Shown here: positions 35,146-44,199 of the stretch, in pieces
How the letters are laid out: the number at the start of each line of letters is the position of its first letter
How positions within the stretch are numbered: position 1 is the stretch's first letter
IMG/VR virus record: IMGVR_UViG_3300025151_000022
Coordinates: 24,236 to 88,235 of that record
DNA from: a virus
Reading direction: 5' to 3' (one strand)
Length of the DNA: 64,000 nt
The notes under the pieces: generated by a model
Told to the model about the DNA's origin: nothing
The model's input: only the letters and a program-made list of their open reading frames with translations
Databases searched by the model: none
Translations under genes and position numbers: made by a program

Positions 35146-35931
35146 TTACTTTACGTCGTAGTGGTAACCTGAAATAGAATACTGATTATTATCACCAGGA
35201 TAATCTCCAGGACTTCTACCTTCATATTCTGGAATGAGTCTTTCTCCATCTGCTCTAGTTCCAAATACATGGAAATAGCAATTAATGGGCATTCCACCAT
35301 GAGATTGTAAATGTATTTTATTATCCACAATCCTTTTCACAATTACATTTTGATGGGCTCCGATTGGAGTTAGATTGACTGTAATTGTTGATGGATCAAC
35401 TAATTTTTTCCAATATTCTGGAAGTAATATTTCAGTTTTATTTAACACCTTCCCTCTATAATAAACGTCATTACTTGGTCCTTCTGGGCAAGTATGTCGA
35501 AGTCTATATCCTTCTTTTGTTGGATGAGGAATATCAAAATTCTTTTTAGCAGAAAGAATATGTCCACCGCATCGAGACATAACTTCTCCCTGAGCAATAA
35601 CATTCCCACCACAACCTATGTTCTGTGCAGCATCTAGAGGTCCTAAGAATCCGGCAGCACCTGAAACGGCAAGAGAGTAAGGATTATTCACTCCACTGCA
35701 TAGTCCACCAGGGATCAAGGGAGGTTTTACATCAGGATCTGCATTAGATAATGGACCAATATTTACAGTTGCATATGCAGTTGGAAATTCCGTTGGAGCA
35801 CCAAAAACAACAGGACCTTCAGCAAAAGCAGATCCATTGATCTTCCTATCACCCTCCCCTATAGCAGGAACAATACCAGTTCCTACTTTTAGTTGTCCTC
35901 CTACATTTGCATCGTCTAAATTAAAAGACAT
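35146..35931 (-). CDS. Fibre-like structural protein, 261 aa (paralogue B)
   Basis: Paralogue of the 245-aa protein. The C-terminal module reads HPTKEGYRLRH, EGPSNDVYYRGKV, LPEYWKKLVDPSTITVNLTPIG, EGRSPGDYPGD and QYSISGYHYD. The N-terminal half has Pro/Gly-rich strands (FNLDDANVGGQLKVGTG, VNIGPLSNADPDVKPPLIPGG). An AAGGAGT ribosome site lies before the ATG. Structural role inferred. Confidence 0.75.
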   Translation of the reverse strand: MSFNLDDANVGGQLKVGTGIVPAIGEGDRKINGSAFAEGPVVFGAPTEFPTAYATVNIGPLSNADPDVKPPLIPGGLCSGVNNPYSLAVSGAAGFLGPLDAAQNIGCGGNVIAQGEVMSRCGGHILSAKKNFDIPHPTKEGYRLRHTCPEGPSNDVYYRGKVLNKTEILLPEYWKKLVDPSTITVNLTPIGAHQNVIVKRIVDNKIHLQSHGGMPINCYFHVFGTRADGERLIPEYEGRSPGDYPGDNNQYSISGYHYDVK

Positions 35932-35941
35932 TTGTTACTCC

Positions 35942-36589
35942 TTATACTTTGACACATTCTTGTTGGAATTTTTTTCCTCCAACTTTTGAATCTTTTTTAC
36001 CGCAGGCATCACTAATTCCACGAATCATAGATCCATAAATTTTTAATACACTATTAGCACAAATTTCACATGTTCCTGGAGATGCAATTTTAATAAAACT
36101 TTTAGCATTAATCAGAACTTTTTTAGCATCTAAGTAAAAATTTTCTGTTGCCGTCATTTTTATATTGCCTTGACTTCCATCAGAACCTCTAGCAACGAAC
36201 TCAATATCGTCCGCTTCCATTCTAATTTTGCCATTAGTCGCTACAATAACGATATTACCATTCTTTGCATTTAATATCAAGCTGTCTTGACTTTGCTCAT
36301 TAGCACTTCCACACTCTACTTGAAAATTTCCAGGAGCAATAGATGATGTCCATCCTTTTCTTTGTCCATCTTCATCCAGACAAATAGAATGTTCTCCATC
36401 AAATCCTTGTAAGAGAACAGATGATGTTACATCACCTTCTTTATGAATATGACCAAAAGAAATAGATCCATGATTATTTCCATATCTTACAGCATCATAA
36501 TTTGTCTTTGCCGTATCTGTTGGATTTTTTGATGGATTAGCTCTAGGTATTCTGTCAAGCGACTTCGAACTATTTGCAGAGATTGGCAT
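35942..36589 (-). CDS. Baseplate spike needle-like beta-helix protein, 215 aa
   Basis: Residues 110-195 show short alternating strands of the triple-stranded beta-helix seen in the gp5 C-terminal needle and VgrG: GNIVIVATNGKIRMEADDI, GNIKMTATENFYLDAKK, VLINAKSFIKI and SVLKIYGSMI. In T4 this needle is the C-terminus of gp5, but the gp5 homologue here ends without it. The cysteine-containing tail (GTCEICAN, ACGKKDSK) may hold metal or cap the tip. The cell-puncturing role is inferred from this pattern and the neighbourhood. Confidence 0.65.
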   Translation of the reverse strand: MPISANSSKSLDRIPRANPSKNPTDTAKTNYDAVRYGNNHGSISFGHIHKEGDVTSSVLLQGFDGEHSICLDEDGQRKGWTSSIAPGNFQVECGSANEQSQDSLILNAKNGNIVIVATNGKIRMEADDIEFVARGSDGSQGNIKMTATENFYLDAKKVLINAKSFIKIASPGTCEICANSVLKIYGSMIRGISDACGKKDSKVGGKKFQQECVKV

Positions 36590-36626
36590 CTAGTTATATT
36601 ATTTGTGTAGTAACTATTTAACGACT

Positions 36627-39600
36627 TTATGTAAGATTCTCTGGAGTACCTGGAATATTGAGGCGAGGATCGTTGCTTTGAATGTTCGTACCCTGCCTCT
36701 GAATTGCTGATGGTTTCGTAGTAACAACTCCATCGATGCTTTCTTGTAAAGTGTCATAGACCTGAACAAGATCTCCTGGAGTTTCATAATAACCAGCATA
36801 ACGTATTCCATCTTTGTAAAATACTGCGCCATAGTATGGTCTTCCCTCAACATAACCAGTCTGCTCAAGACCAACCAAATCAGTGACCTGAATCAACTTC
36901 TCTGGTTCAGCAATTGGATCGCGAATGACTTCGAATTGTGGTCTGAATCTAGCATTTACTCCTGTATCAGAAACCATTGTAATTTCTGGATATTGTGTAA
37001 ATCCAAATCCACCATCCAAAACTTTTACTTTTCTTATTTTACCGAAGGGGTCACACTCATAATCAAGAATAGCACCATTACTAGGAGTAATTTGAAGTTG
37101 ATCTACACCACAATTATAGTTGATTCCTGGATTTTCAACTTCAATGCTTCTTAATTTTAATGCAACTGGATAACCTTCTCCTGGCGGCGCAACATATCCA
37201 TTTCCTGGATCATCAACATCCACTCTACAGACAATACCTTGTCCCCTAACTTCTTTTGGACATGGTGGTGGTATAAGTATTGCAGAAATACCCATTGGAT
37301 TTAACTTCCATGATTGAGTGCCATCAGAAACTTTGACATCTGTTGTAATCTTACATGCTACATTCGTAGGATTTGTTGCAAAAGGTCCCCGCTGTTCACC
37401 CTGATTAAACAGTTCAATTTCAACTGTTTTCTTTCCAATATTTGAAGTGAACTCTCTAGTAACAATACCTTCAAATGTTTTTGCCACTGCAACTTCTATA
37501 CCATCAACAAAAACTTTCGCTACATCATCACCTTCCACTTGAATTTGATATTTACCTAGAGTAGGAAAGTCAACATTAGTCCACTTCATACGCCAAGTTT
37601 TTCCTTGGAAATTTGCCAAGTAATCTTCATCATTTTTATATGCTGGAGTAATAAAAGGTCCCAATCTACCTTTCAGATAAGTTGATAATCTTGGACCGCT
37701 ATAAGTAACTCCATTCCTGGTAGCACCACCAGCAGTTCCTCCTTTTAATTTTGTATCTCCATCAACTATAAATTTACAAGTTGCTTTATTTGCTCCTTGT
37801 TTGAAATCAAAAAATCTTCCCTTGCTTGCTGCACAAGTTAAATCTGACCAATCATTATCTCCTGCCTCTTCTGTTTGAAGAACTCCTCCGCGAGTTCTCA
37901 ATCTAACTCCTGACTTACTCTCTGGACTAAAGACTTCGACCGTATATACTCTTCCAGCTTCAACTTCCTTTGTAACACTAGACCTTATCTGAGATCCTCC
38001 ATATGATTTACCAACGTCCAATCCAATATCAGGTATTCTAATTCTATTAGAATACTTTGCGGAACTATTAATATTGAAATTAACATTGGTTCTGCTAATT
38101 GAAGTTTTAGCTGCTGTTGCCCATTTTGCTGTATCAAAAACAACTCCTCTAACAGTTTTTGTTATCTCCTGAGAATAGTTTTCAAGTTGAACTTCAATAG
38201 TATGCCTTCCTTCAGAAAGGAATATTTTTTTGGTATTAGGATTTTCAGTTTTAAATCCCTGTAATGATTTTCCTCCAAATTTTGCTCCAGAGAAATACCC
38301 ACCTATTAATTGTTCTTTTCCGTCTATAAGTATTCTTCCAGCATTATCAACCGTTCCTTGAAGCCCATAGAAACCTTCATATGGGATTTCAATATCCCAT
38401 CTATTACTATAAACAACCCCACCATTATCTGTTCCTTTTGTTGCAAGAGGAGGAACAGGAGAAATAGCATATCTATCTTGAAACTTACCCCACCTACCAA
38501 GAGTATCTACAACTGGCCACCATCTTGATGATGCTCCAGGAAATCTAGTTGTCCAAATTGGATTATTTGGACATCTTCCTTCCTGTTGAGGAATGGGTTC
38601 TTGAGGAATTGGTGGAAGGGGTGCATCAATCGTGAGAGCAACTCCCATCGGATTTACCGTCCAAGACTTAGGAGAAACTACTACTGTGTCTACATTCTCA
38701 GTAGAGATATTGATTGCAACGCCCATAGGGTTTCCATCAGATAATCCTTTACCTGGTTTTTGTTGTAATTCAACTCTAATTCTATAACTACCTTTTTTAA
38801 AGTATCTCGTATAAGAACTTTTACCAGTGCTTTTTCCTGGACCACTAAATCCTATCTTTGTAATTATTGTTTCATCTCCACCCCTAGTAACACTTCTCAA
38901 TCCATTTCCAATTTCTTTTCTTCCTCCTCCAGATCTATTTCCAATAAAAATTTTCGCATTATCATCAGCCATTACTTCAATAATATAGTTTCCATCAATC
39001 GGGAAATCAACTTTTTCCCATCTAATCAGATGAGTGCCAGCAAAAGAATCTGATGTTTTGTTTGGGTAGTTAGTTTTTTGTGCTCTACTAGTTGGAACTC
39101 TTACTGCTTTAGTGCTCAAAATTTCTAGTAGACCATTTTGATCAAATCCATTGTTAATATCATCATCAAATCCAATACTCCTAGAATCAATACTTTTGAA
39201 TCCGCTAGTTGGACTTCCACCAATAACTTTTATATCATAAGTTTTACCTGCAGTAAAAACACCACTACCATAAATGGTTTCTCTTTTTTTACCACTCAAA
39301 TAAGTGCCTCTACCAGCTTGTCGAGTTTTAATATCTCTTTTAAGTGTTACTTGATCAGTATCTGTATCGATAATAACTTCTTTTGCAAATACTCCTGAAG
39401 TTCTAAGGTTGTCATTAACTTTTAATTTAAAATTAACTTTGACTTGTCCAGTACCTGTAACCTTTAATTTTAAATTTCTTCCATCACTTACAAGTTTTAC
39501 TTGGGGTTTTTCTAATCTTGTATTAGAAGCAGGAACGTCTTGTATTACTTCTTTTCCTGGATCAAAAGGAAGAACACCAAATCGATTCAAGAAGTCAGAC

Positions 39601-40817
39601 CCTCTTCTTGAACCTGGATTCATTTTCCAGAGTCTTCTATCCGCCTTATCAATAGAATCTAAGGTATTAAAGATATTTTGAGAACCATCTGTTCCTTTTA
39701 CTGTTTCTTTAATAGGAACATTAAGTAAATCTAATCTGATTTTATGAACACCAGATTTCATAAATTTTTTAAATTTGGATCCATTTCCCTTGAATCCACC
39801 AAGGTCCATTACCTTACTATTATCAAGATATAGTTGACCTTTGTTGTCACAAGCACCTCTGAATACATACTCTCCATCAAATGGAAAATTTTCTTCCCAC
39901 TCAAAAGTGTAAGGAATTCCTGCAAAATCACTACCTGCCCTATTTGTTGGTGGTACTGGAGAAATGCTATACCTATTCATAAAGTCACTCCAAGCAGGAT
40001 GCTTGGAGTTATATCTTACTCTATTTTTAGAGGTTGGAGAAGTGACATTTAATGGGACTTCTTTTCTAGTATTCCACCAAGGTTTTGTGATTTGTGATAA
40101 AAATCTTTGGTACTTATCAATTTCTCTTCGAAAAGGATTTTTATCTGTATTGGCATATATTCTAGGATTCCAATCGCCAAGAACTTTTCCTTCGGGTGTA
40201 AATCTCTGACCAAATCCCACTTCATCTTCATCTGGACAAAAATATTCTTCAAAATCTTTTTCTGTAGAAAAGTATTGAGTTACGGACTCTACTTCACAAA
40301 GAATAGCACGAGTTACTGCTCCACTTCCAATATCAAGATCATCATCTACCTTAACATATGGAGCATACTTATATCCAAATCCACCAGACTCTAAATCAAT
40401 TGCCAGTAAAGATCCATCTGAACCAATTACGGGGTTTCCTTTTGCACCAATACCACCACCGCCAAAAAAGTGTACTCTGGTTTTATAATCATCAAAACCA
40501 CCAGAACCACTAATTCCAGATAATCTATCAATCTCATTTAATCCAATAACGGGATTACAATTTCCATTATTAGCAGTCTTCTTAGGTTCAATATCTTCAA
40601 TAGTTAAAGCATTAACATCATTAATGTTTAAATATCTTACTCCGTCTCTGTTGTTGAGAATAAAAGTTGTTCCTGGATTTTTCTTTGCATAACAATTTGC
40701 ATCAGGAACAGATACATTCTGAATAAATCCTCTATCCGTAGAAATATATCCTACACGGATATTATCCTTGGAAGTTTCTTGAAATAAATTAAAATTAATT
40801 TCTCCTGGAGTCGCCAT
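36627..40817 (-). CDS. Large baseplate-region virion protein with four PA14-like repeats, 1396 aa
   Basis: Four related units at about residues 270-370, 590-690, 775-900 and 1085-1200 each show a tryptophan strand, F/Y-P-x-x-G-x-Y, xxADDNxKIFIDG-type strands and a closing GxHxIxxxLxN. Examples are FPFDGEYVFRGACDNKGQLYLD and FPTLGKYQIQVEGDDVAKVFVDG. This is the PA14 beta-barrel pattern, often glycan-binding. Units one and three are preceded by W-x-x-F-x-x-R-Y-x-I-S-P-V-P-P. The first 200 and last 190 residues are distinct. A GATAAATA late motif precedes the gene. It probably belongs to the baseplate periphery or short fibres. Confidence 0.75.
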   Translation of the reverse strand: MATPGEINFNLFQETSKDNIRVGYISTDRGFIQNVSVPDANCYAKKNPGTTFILNNRDGVRYLNINDVNALTIEDIEPKKTANNGNCNPVIGLNEIDRLSGISGSGGFDDYKTRVHFFGGGGIGAKGNPVIGSDGSLLAIDLESGGFGYKYAPYVKVDDDLDIGSGAVTRAILCEVESVTQYFSTEKDFEEYFCPDEDEVGFGQRFTPEGKVLGDWNPRIYANTDKNPFRREIDKYQRFLSQITKPWWNTRKEVPLNVTSPTSKNRVRYNSKHPAWSDFMNRYSISPVPPTNRAGSDFAGIPYTFEWEENFPFDGEYVFRGACDNKGQLYLDNSKVMDLGGFKGNGSKFKKFMKSGVHKIRLDLLNVPIKETVKGTDGSQNIFNTLDSIDKADRRLWKMNPGSRRGSDFLNRFGVLPFDPGKEVIQDVPASNTRLEKPQVKLVSDGRNLKLKVTGTGQVKVNFKLKVNDNLRTSGVFAKEVIIDTDTDQVTLKRDIKTRQAGRGTYLSGKKRETIYGSGVFTAGKTYDIKVIGGSPTSGFKSIDSRSIGFDDDINNGFDQNGLLEILSTKAVRVPTSRAQKTNYPNKTSDSFAGTHLIRWEKVDFPIDGNYIIEVMADDNAKIFIGNRSGGGRKEIGNGLRSVTRGGDETIITKIGFSGPGKSTGKSSYTRYFKKGSYRIRVELQQKPGKGLSDGNPMGVAINISTENVDTVVVSPKSWTVNPMGVALTIDAPLPPIPQEPIPQQEGRCPNNPIWTTRFPGASSRWWPVVDTLGRWGKFQDRYAISPVPPLATKGTDNGGVVYSNRWDIEIPYEGFYGLQGTVDNAGRILIDGKEQLIGGYFSGAKFGGKSLQGFKTENPNTKKIFLSEGRHTIEVQLENYSQEITKTVRGVVFDTAKWATAAKTSISRTNVNFNINSSAKYSNRIRIPDIGLDVGKSYGGSQIRSSVTKEVEAGRVYTVEVFSPESKSGVRLRTRGGVLQTEEAGDNDWSDLTCAASKGRFFDFKQGANKATCKFIVDGDTKLKGGTAGGATRNGVTYSGPRLSTYLKGRLGPFITPAYKNDEDYLANFQGKTWRMKWTNVDFPTLGKYQIQVEGDDVAKVFVDGIEVAVAKTFEGIVTREFTSNIGKKTVEIELFNQGEQRGPFATNPTNVACKITTDVKVSDGTQSWKLNPMGISAILIPPPCPKEVRGQGIVCRVDVDDPGNGYVAPPGEGYPVALKLRSIEVENPGINYNCGVDQLQITPSNGAILDYECDPFGKIRKVKVLDGGFGFTQYPEITMVSDTGVNARFRPQFEVIRDPIAEPEKLIQVTDLVGLEQTGYVEGRPYYGAVFYKDGIRYAGYYETPGDLVQVYDTLQESIDGVVTTKPSAIQRQGTNIQSNDPRLNIPGTPENLT

Positions 40818-40853
40818 TTATGCTTTTACTACCCAGCTTCATGGAGATATTTA
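40818..40853. other. Short intergenic spacer
   Basis: A 36-base spacer carrying GAGATATTTATC on the plus strand, the complement of the late motif at 40848-40855. Nothing else is visible. Confidence 0.4.
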
Positions 40854-40855
40854 TC
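40848..40855 (-). promoter_or_regulatory. Late promoter-like motif GATAAATA
   Basis: GATAAATA on the minus strand, 30 bases upstream of the 1396-aa gene, overlapping the last codon of gp5. Confidence 0.5.
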
Positions 40856-42611
40856 ACGAATACACAACATCAGATTGTTCTTTAGTTGGTTCAACAAATG
40901 GTACACCAGGTTTAGCAGATATGTTTGTAGGTAAGACAGCAGAATCCGCAATGGATTTAATATTTGGTTTTTGTGGTTCTTTTTGACCTAGACTTCCTGC
41001 AGCGAATTGATAGAAATCAGAAACTGCTTCTTCTGGTTTCAATTCAAAACCAAATAAATTTATAACAAGATTTGTAAAATTAAGTGCAGAAGAAATATTA
41101 CCACTAATGGAACTCAATTGATTCGAAACATCATCAAGACTTCCTCCTACACCTGCAATTTGTTGCTCAATGTCAGTCAAAAATCCACTTACATTTTCAA
41201 AAATTGTTTGATTATAATCATTTATTTGTGTTCTATTTGCAGACATTACTTGACCAGCAATATCTTCTGCATAGCAAGCTGGTATTTTTGGTTTTTTCCT
41301 ATTAGAAAAAGATCCATCAGTATTATCTCTTGCAGCAGATTCTAATTGATCGAGATTGAATGTGTTACTTAATACACCCTCAATAAGATCACAAAGACCA
41401 CTTGTCATTTTTCCATATAAAGACATAAACAATTCAGTAAGAATCTCTTTCACATCAGCAAACATATACCTGAAACTTGACGGCATAGCAGAAACTGCTT
41501 TTGATAATGCCTCATTTAATACTTTCAAAACGTATTCCATAAGTCTATCAAATAAAGGTTTCATATATTTTGCAATTTGACATGCAATATTATGCATCAA
41601 CCTTTTAATATCACCTATCTTACTAGAGGCTGCATCAACATAACTGGACAAAGAACTTAGATACTTATCTAATTTTTGAGTAAAATTATCAATCTCAGTT
41701 TGCATTCCTTTCATGGATGATTCTAGGAAAGCATCTGGATCGGGTTTCAATAAAACAATTTTTTCTTTATATTTTTCAGATCTGTTTATATCAGCTACTG
41801 AAAGTTCATGTACAGCATCAACATTTTCCTTTGTAACTCCAGGTTGTGTTGGTGATGAAGAACTATTTGCTTGTTGGCATCTATTTTTTATACCTTCGGC
41901 AACTCTTCTCTGAACCAGTTCATCTCTTTCAGCACCAGATAATCCTCTTTCTTCCGCTTCTACTCTAGCACTTTGAGCATCTCCAAATTGCTGTGAAGTG
42001 AGAGGAAGATCAGACCTCAACCCAAAAGCGTTTACCTGTACCCCAGAAGGAACTGTAGCGCATTCTTTTGCTTGCTCTGGAGTCTTTGGTTTTGTCGTTA
42101 TGAGACCCTCATCAGGGACTCTTTCCTTTGCAGATCCTGTTTTTGGAGAAGTTCCAGACGCATAACCACTTGTCGCTAAAGATCCTGGTTGCGTATTACT
42201 AACTCTGTTGTCACCAATTTTAGTTGCAAGTGGAGTTTGTGCATTATTTCCAAGCACACCCATAATAACAGGGACTTGCTGGTCTTGTCCATCTAGAAAA
42301 AAACCAAATACCATCATTCCTTGACGAAGGTTTGATGTCTGTCCAGAATTTGTTTGCCCGCCTCCCGCAGTGATGGGATACATTACATTTGCCCACGGAA
42401 GTTGATCCGATGGGATTTCATTTTCACCTTGATCATGGAGTCCCATGATTCTTACTTTATATCTTCTACCCCATCCAGGAATACTGTTTGGATCTTCATG
42501 CTTACCTGAAAGCATGTTGTCTCTCCAGGTAGAGTCGTCAGCAATCTGACCAATCCACCATAAAAAACTACCTCCTAAAAATCCAGGATTAAATAAAGAT
42601 CCTCCTTCCAT
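40854..42611 (-). CDS. 5: Baseplate hub OB-fold protein gp5, no lysozyme domain, 585 aa
   Basis: Residues 10-135 match the OB-fold of T4 gp5: GWGRRYKVRIMGLHDQG, EIPSDQLPWANVMYPITAGGG, GMMVFGFFLDGQDQQVPVIMG. In T4 a lysozyme domain and a triple beta-helix needle follow. Here neither is present; the C-terminal 350 residues are helical, with a coiled-coil stretch (MQTEIDNFTQKLDKYLSSLSSYV) and an SNxSGFLTDIEQQI tail. The needle-like protein at 35942-36589 may supply the missing spike. The gene follows a gp27-like hub, as expected for a hub complex. Confidence 0.85.
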   Translation of the reverse strand: MEGGSLFNPGFLGGSFLWWIGQIADDSTWRDNMLSGKHEDPNSIPGWGRRYKVRIMGLHDQGENEIPSDQLPWANVMYPITAGGGQTNSGQTSNLRQGMMVFGFFLDGQDQQVPVIMGVLGNNAQTPLATKIGDNRVSNTQPGSLATSGYASGTSPKTGSAKERVPDEGLITTKPKTPEQAKECATVPSGVQVNAFGLRSDLPLTSQQFGDAQSARVEAEERGLSGAERDELVQRRVAEGIKNRCQQANSSSSPTQPGVTKENVDAVHELSVADINRSEKYKEKIVLLKPDPDAFLESSMKGMQTEIDNFTQKLDKYLSSLSSYVDAASSKIGDIKRLMHNIACQIAKYMKPLFDRLMEYVLKVLNEALSKAVSAMPSSFRYMFADVKEILTELFMSLYGKMTSGLCDLIEGVLSNTFNLDQLESAARDNTDGSFSNRKKPKIPACYAEDIAGQVMSANRTQINDYNQTIFENVSGFLTDIEQQIAGVGGSLDDVSNQLSSISGNISSALNFTNLVINLFGFELKPEEAVSDFYQFAAGSLGQKEPQKPNIKSIADSAVLPTNISAKPGVPFVEPTKEQSDVVYS

Positions 42612-42617
42612 TAATTA

Positions 42618-42836
42618 TTAATCCTCGTAGATTCTACACTCGTCAGCTTCTGGATTCTCATCGCAGTACATTTCGAATGCTGTTGGATCATGATCATCAT
42701 CGGGATGATTCGCTTGATACAACTCAAGATGATCTAGTTCGTCTGCTACATGACGACGCATTTGTGGAGACAGAGTTCCGTTCTCCAGCATATCTTTATC
42801 GTCATTGATGTGTTGTTGAATGCTTCGATCAGTCAT
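42618..42836 (-). CDS. Small acidic protein, 72 aa
   Basis: Very acidic (HPDDDHDPTAFEMYCDENPEADE), with a helical half (QMRRHVADELDHLELYQ). It overlaps the gp27-like gene by four bases and is followed by gp5, so it belongs to the hub operon. No known motif; possibly an assembly factor. Confidence 0.75.
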   Translation of the reverse strand: MTDRSIQQHINDDKDMLENGTLSPQMRRHVADELDHLELYQANHPDDDHDPTAFEMYCDENPEADECRIYED

Positions 42837-44176
42837 AGTTTTCTGTTGTTAGATGTATGGTTTCCGATTCTACCAAAAGAATCTCGCATTAGGTTTAACT
42901 TAGTATAAGTTTCCTTTGGGGTAATATAGTGACATAAATCTATTATAATATATAGACCCCCAGTTTCCTTACTAACCTCATCAGATCCCTCAACATCAAG
43001 TTCTGGTACATCCAGAAATACTGCATCTCCTGCATGTAGAGAAAAATCTCCAGGAAGAGTTACAGTTGCTTGGGATGAGAAGAACTGATTATATCTCATA
43101 TTTGCCTGATTTACAATATCCCTGTATTCAAAGTTTTCTTCTCGTGACTTTTGTATTTGCTGTTGCGTATTCCCAGAAGGAAGAGTACCTTTGTCTAAAA
43201 CAAAATATGAAGTTCTGGAAAACTCTTTATTATTTCCATCTCTAGTAAACTCCTGATTCAATTTAGGTAAAGACCTCCCAGCAAGAGTAAGAGACTGTTC
43301 TTTTTCTATAAAGTTTGGTGTCAAAACTTCATAGTGTAAAGTGAAAGGATCAAACAGAATAGTTCTTGTAGAATATGATCCCATCTTCAATTTTTCCTGA
43401 ACGTTAATTTTATTATCATGACTATATTCAAGTGCTTTTATATCATATCCTGCAGGTAAATCTTTAGTTTGATTAAAAATGATTGACTTCTTTTTTTCTT
43501 GACCAAGTAACCCATCAATTGATTTAAACTTGAATCCCTCTGCAGTTTCAAATAAAAAGTAACCAGCACTATCGCCCTTTGTTTGATTCTCGGATGATAT
43601 ACCTTTTTTAGACAACCAGTTAATTAGATAAAAGGGTTTCTTATTATCCCCCACAAAATTAAAATTATTAGATGTTTCTTCAATGTCTACATTTTTTTGA
43701 GTTCCAAGGTAGTTATTATCTGTCAATAATTTTCTAACAGAGTTAGAAAGTTTGCCATCGAATCTCTCAAAAACTCTTACCTTATCATTCAAAATAAATT
43801 CTTTAGACGTTAGATCTAATCTCACCATCGACTTTCTCGTGTCTTCAGAAAGAGGAGTGACTTTATTTACATAGAGTGGGTTATTTTTCTTATCAGAAAA
43901 CTCTATTATATTATCATTATTATCTTTAAACTTAAGAGAAACTTTTTCTGTTCCTACAATTGGTAAACCTTCCAATACAGTTTTATTATTGACCGAATTT
44001 CCAGTATCTGCATAAGTAACAACTGCACTTACATTATCATGCAACACACTTTCATAATAAGAAAGGTTTACAATACCTGTTAGGAGATTTGCATCTAATG
44101 TACCTTCATTAGATGTAATTGCAATGTTCTCGATAGAAGCAGGTGTTGTTTGTCTTGATACAATACTTTCTGACAT
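42833..44176 (-). CDS. Baseplate hub protein, gp27-like, 447 aa
   Basis: Layout and position fit the hub protein gp27 of the T4 tail: an N-terminal beta region (LLTGIVNLSYYESVLHDNVSAVVTYADTG), a middle (FYLINWLSKKGI) and a C-terminal barrel with TVTLPGDFSLHAGDAVFLDVPEL, which matches the closing barrel of hub proteins of the gp27/gpD type. It is adjacent to gp5, its partner. It is somewhat longer than T4 gp27 (391 aa). Sequence identity to T4 was not measured. Confidence 0.7.
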   Translation of the reverse strand: MSESIVSRQTTPASIENIAITSNEGTLDANLLTGIVNLSYYESVLHDNVSAVVTYADTGNSVNNKTVLEGLPIVGTEKVSLKFKDNNDNIIEFSDKKNNPLYVNKVTPLSEDTRKSMVRLDLTSKEFILNDKVRVFERFDGKLSNSVRKLLTDNNYLGTQKNVDIEETSNNFNFVGDNKKPFYLINWLSKKGISSENQTKGDSAGYFLFETAEGFKFKSIDGLLGQEKKKSIIFNQTKDLPAGYDIKALEYSHDNKINVQEKLKMGSYSTRTILFDPFTLHYEVLTPNFIEKEQSLTLAGRSLPKLNQEFTRDGNNKEFSRTSYFVLDKGTLPSGNTQQQIQKSREENFEYRDIVNQANMRYNQFFSSQATVTLPGDFSLHAGDAVFLDVPELDVEGSDEVSKETGGLYIIIDLCHYITPKETYTKLNLMRDSFGRIGNHTSNNRKL

Positions 44177-44199
44177 TGATTTATACCTCTTAATTATAT

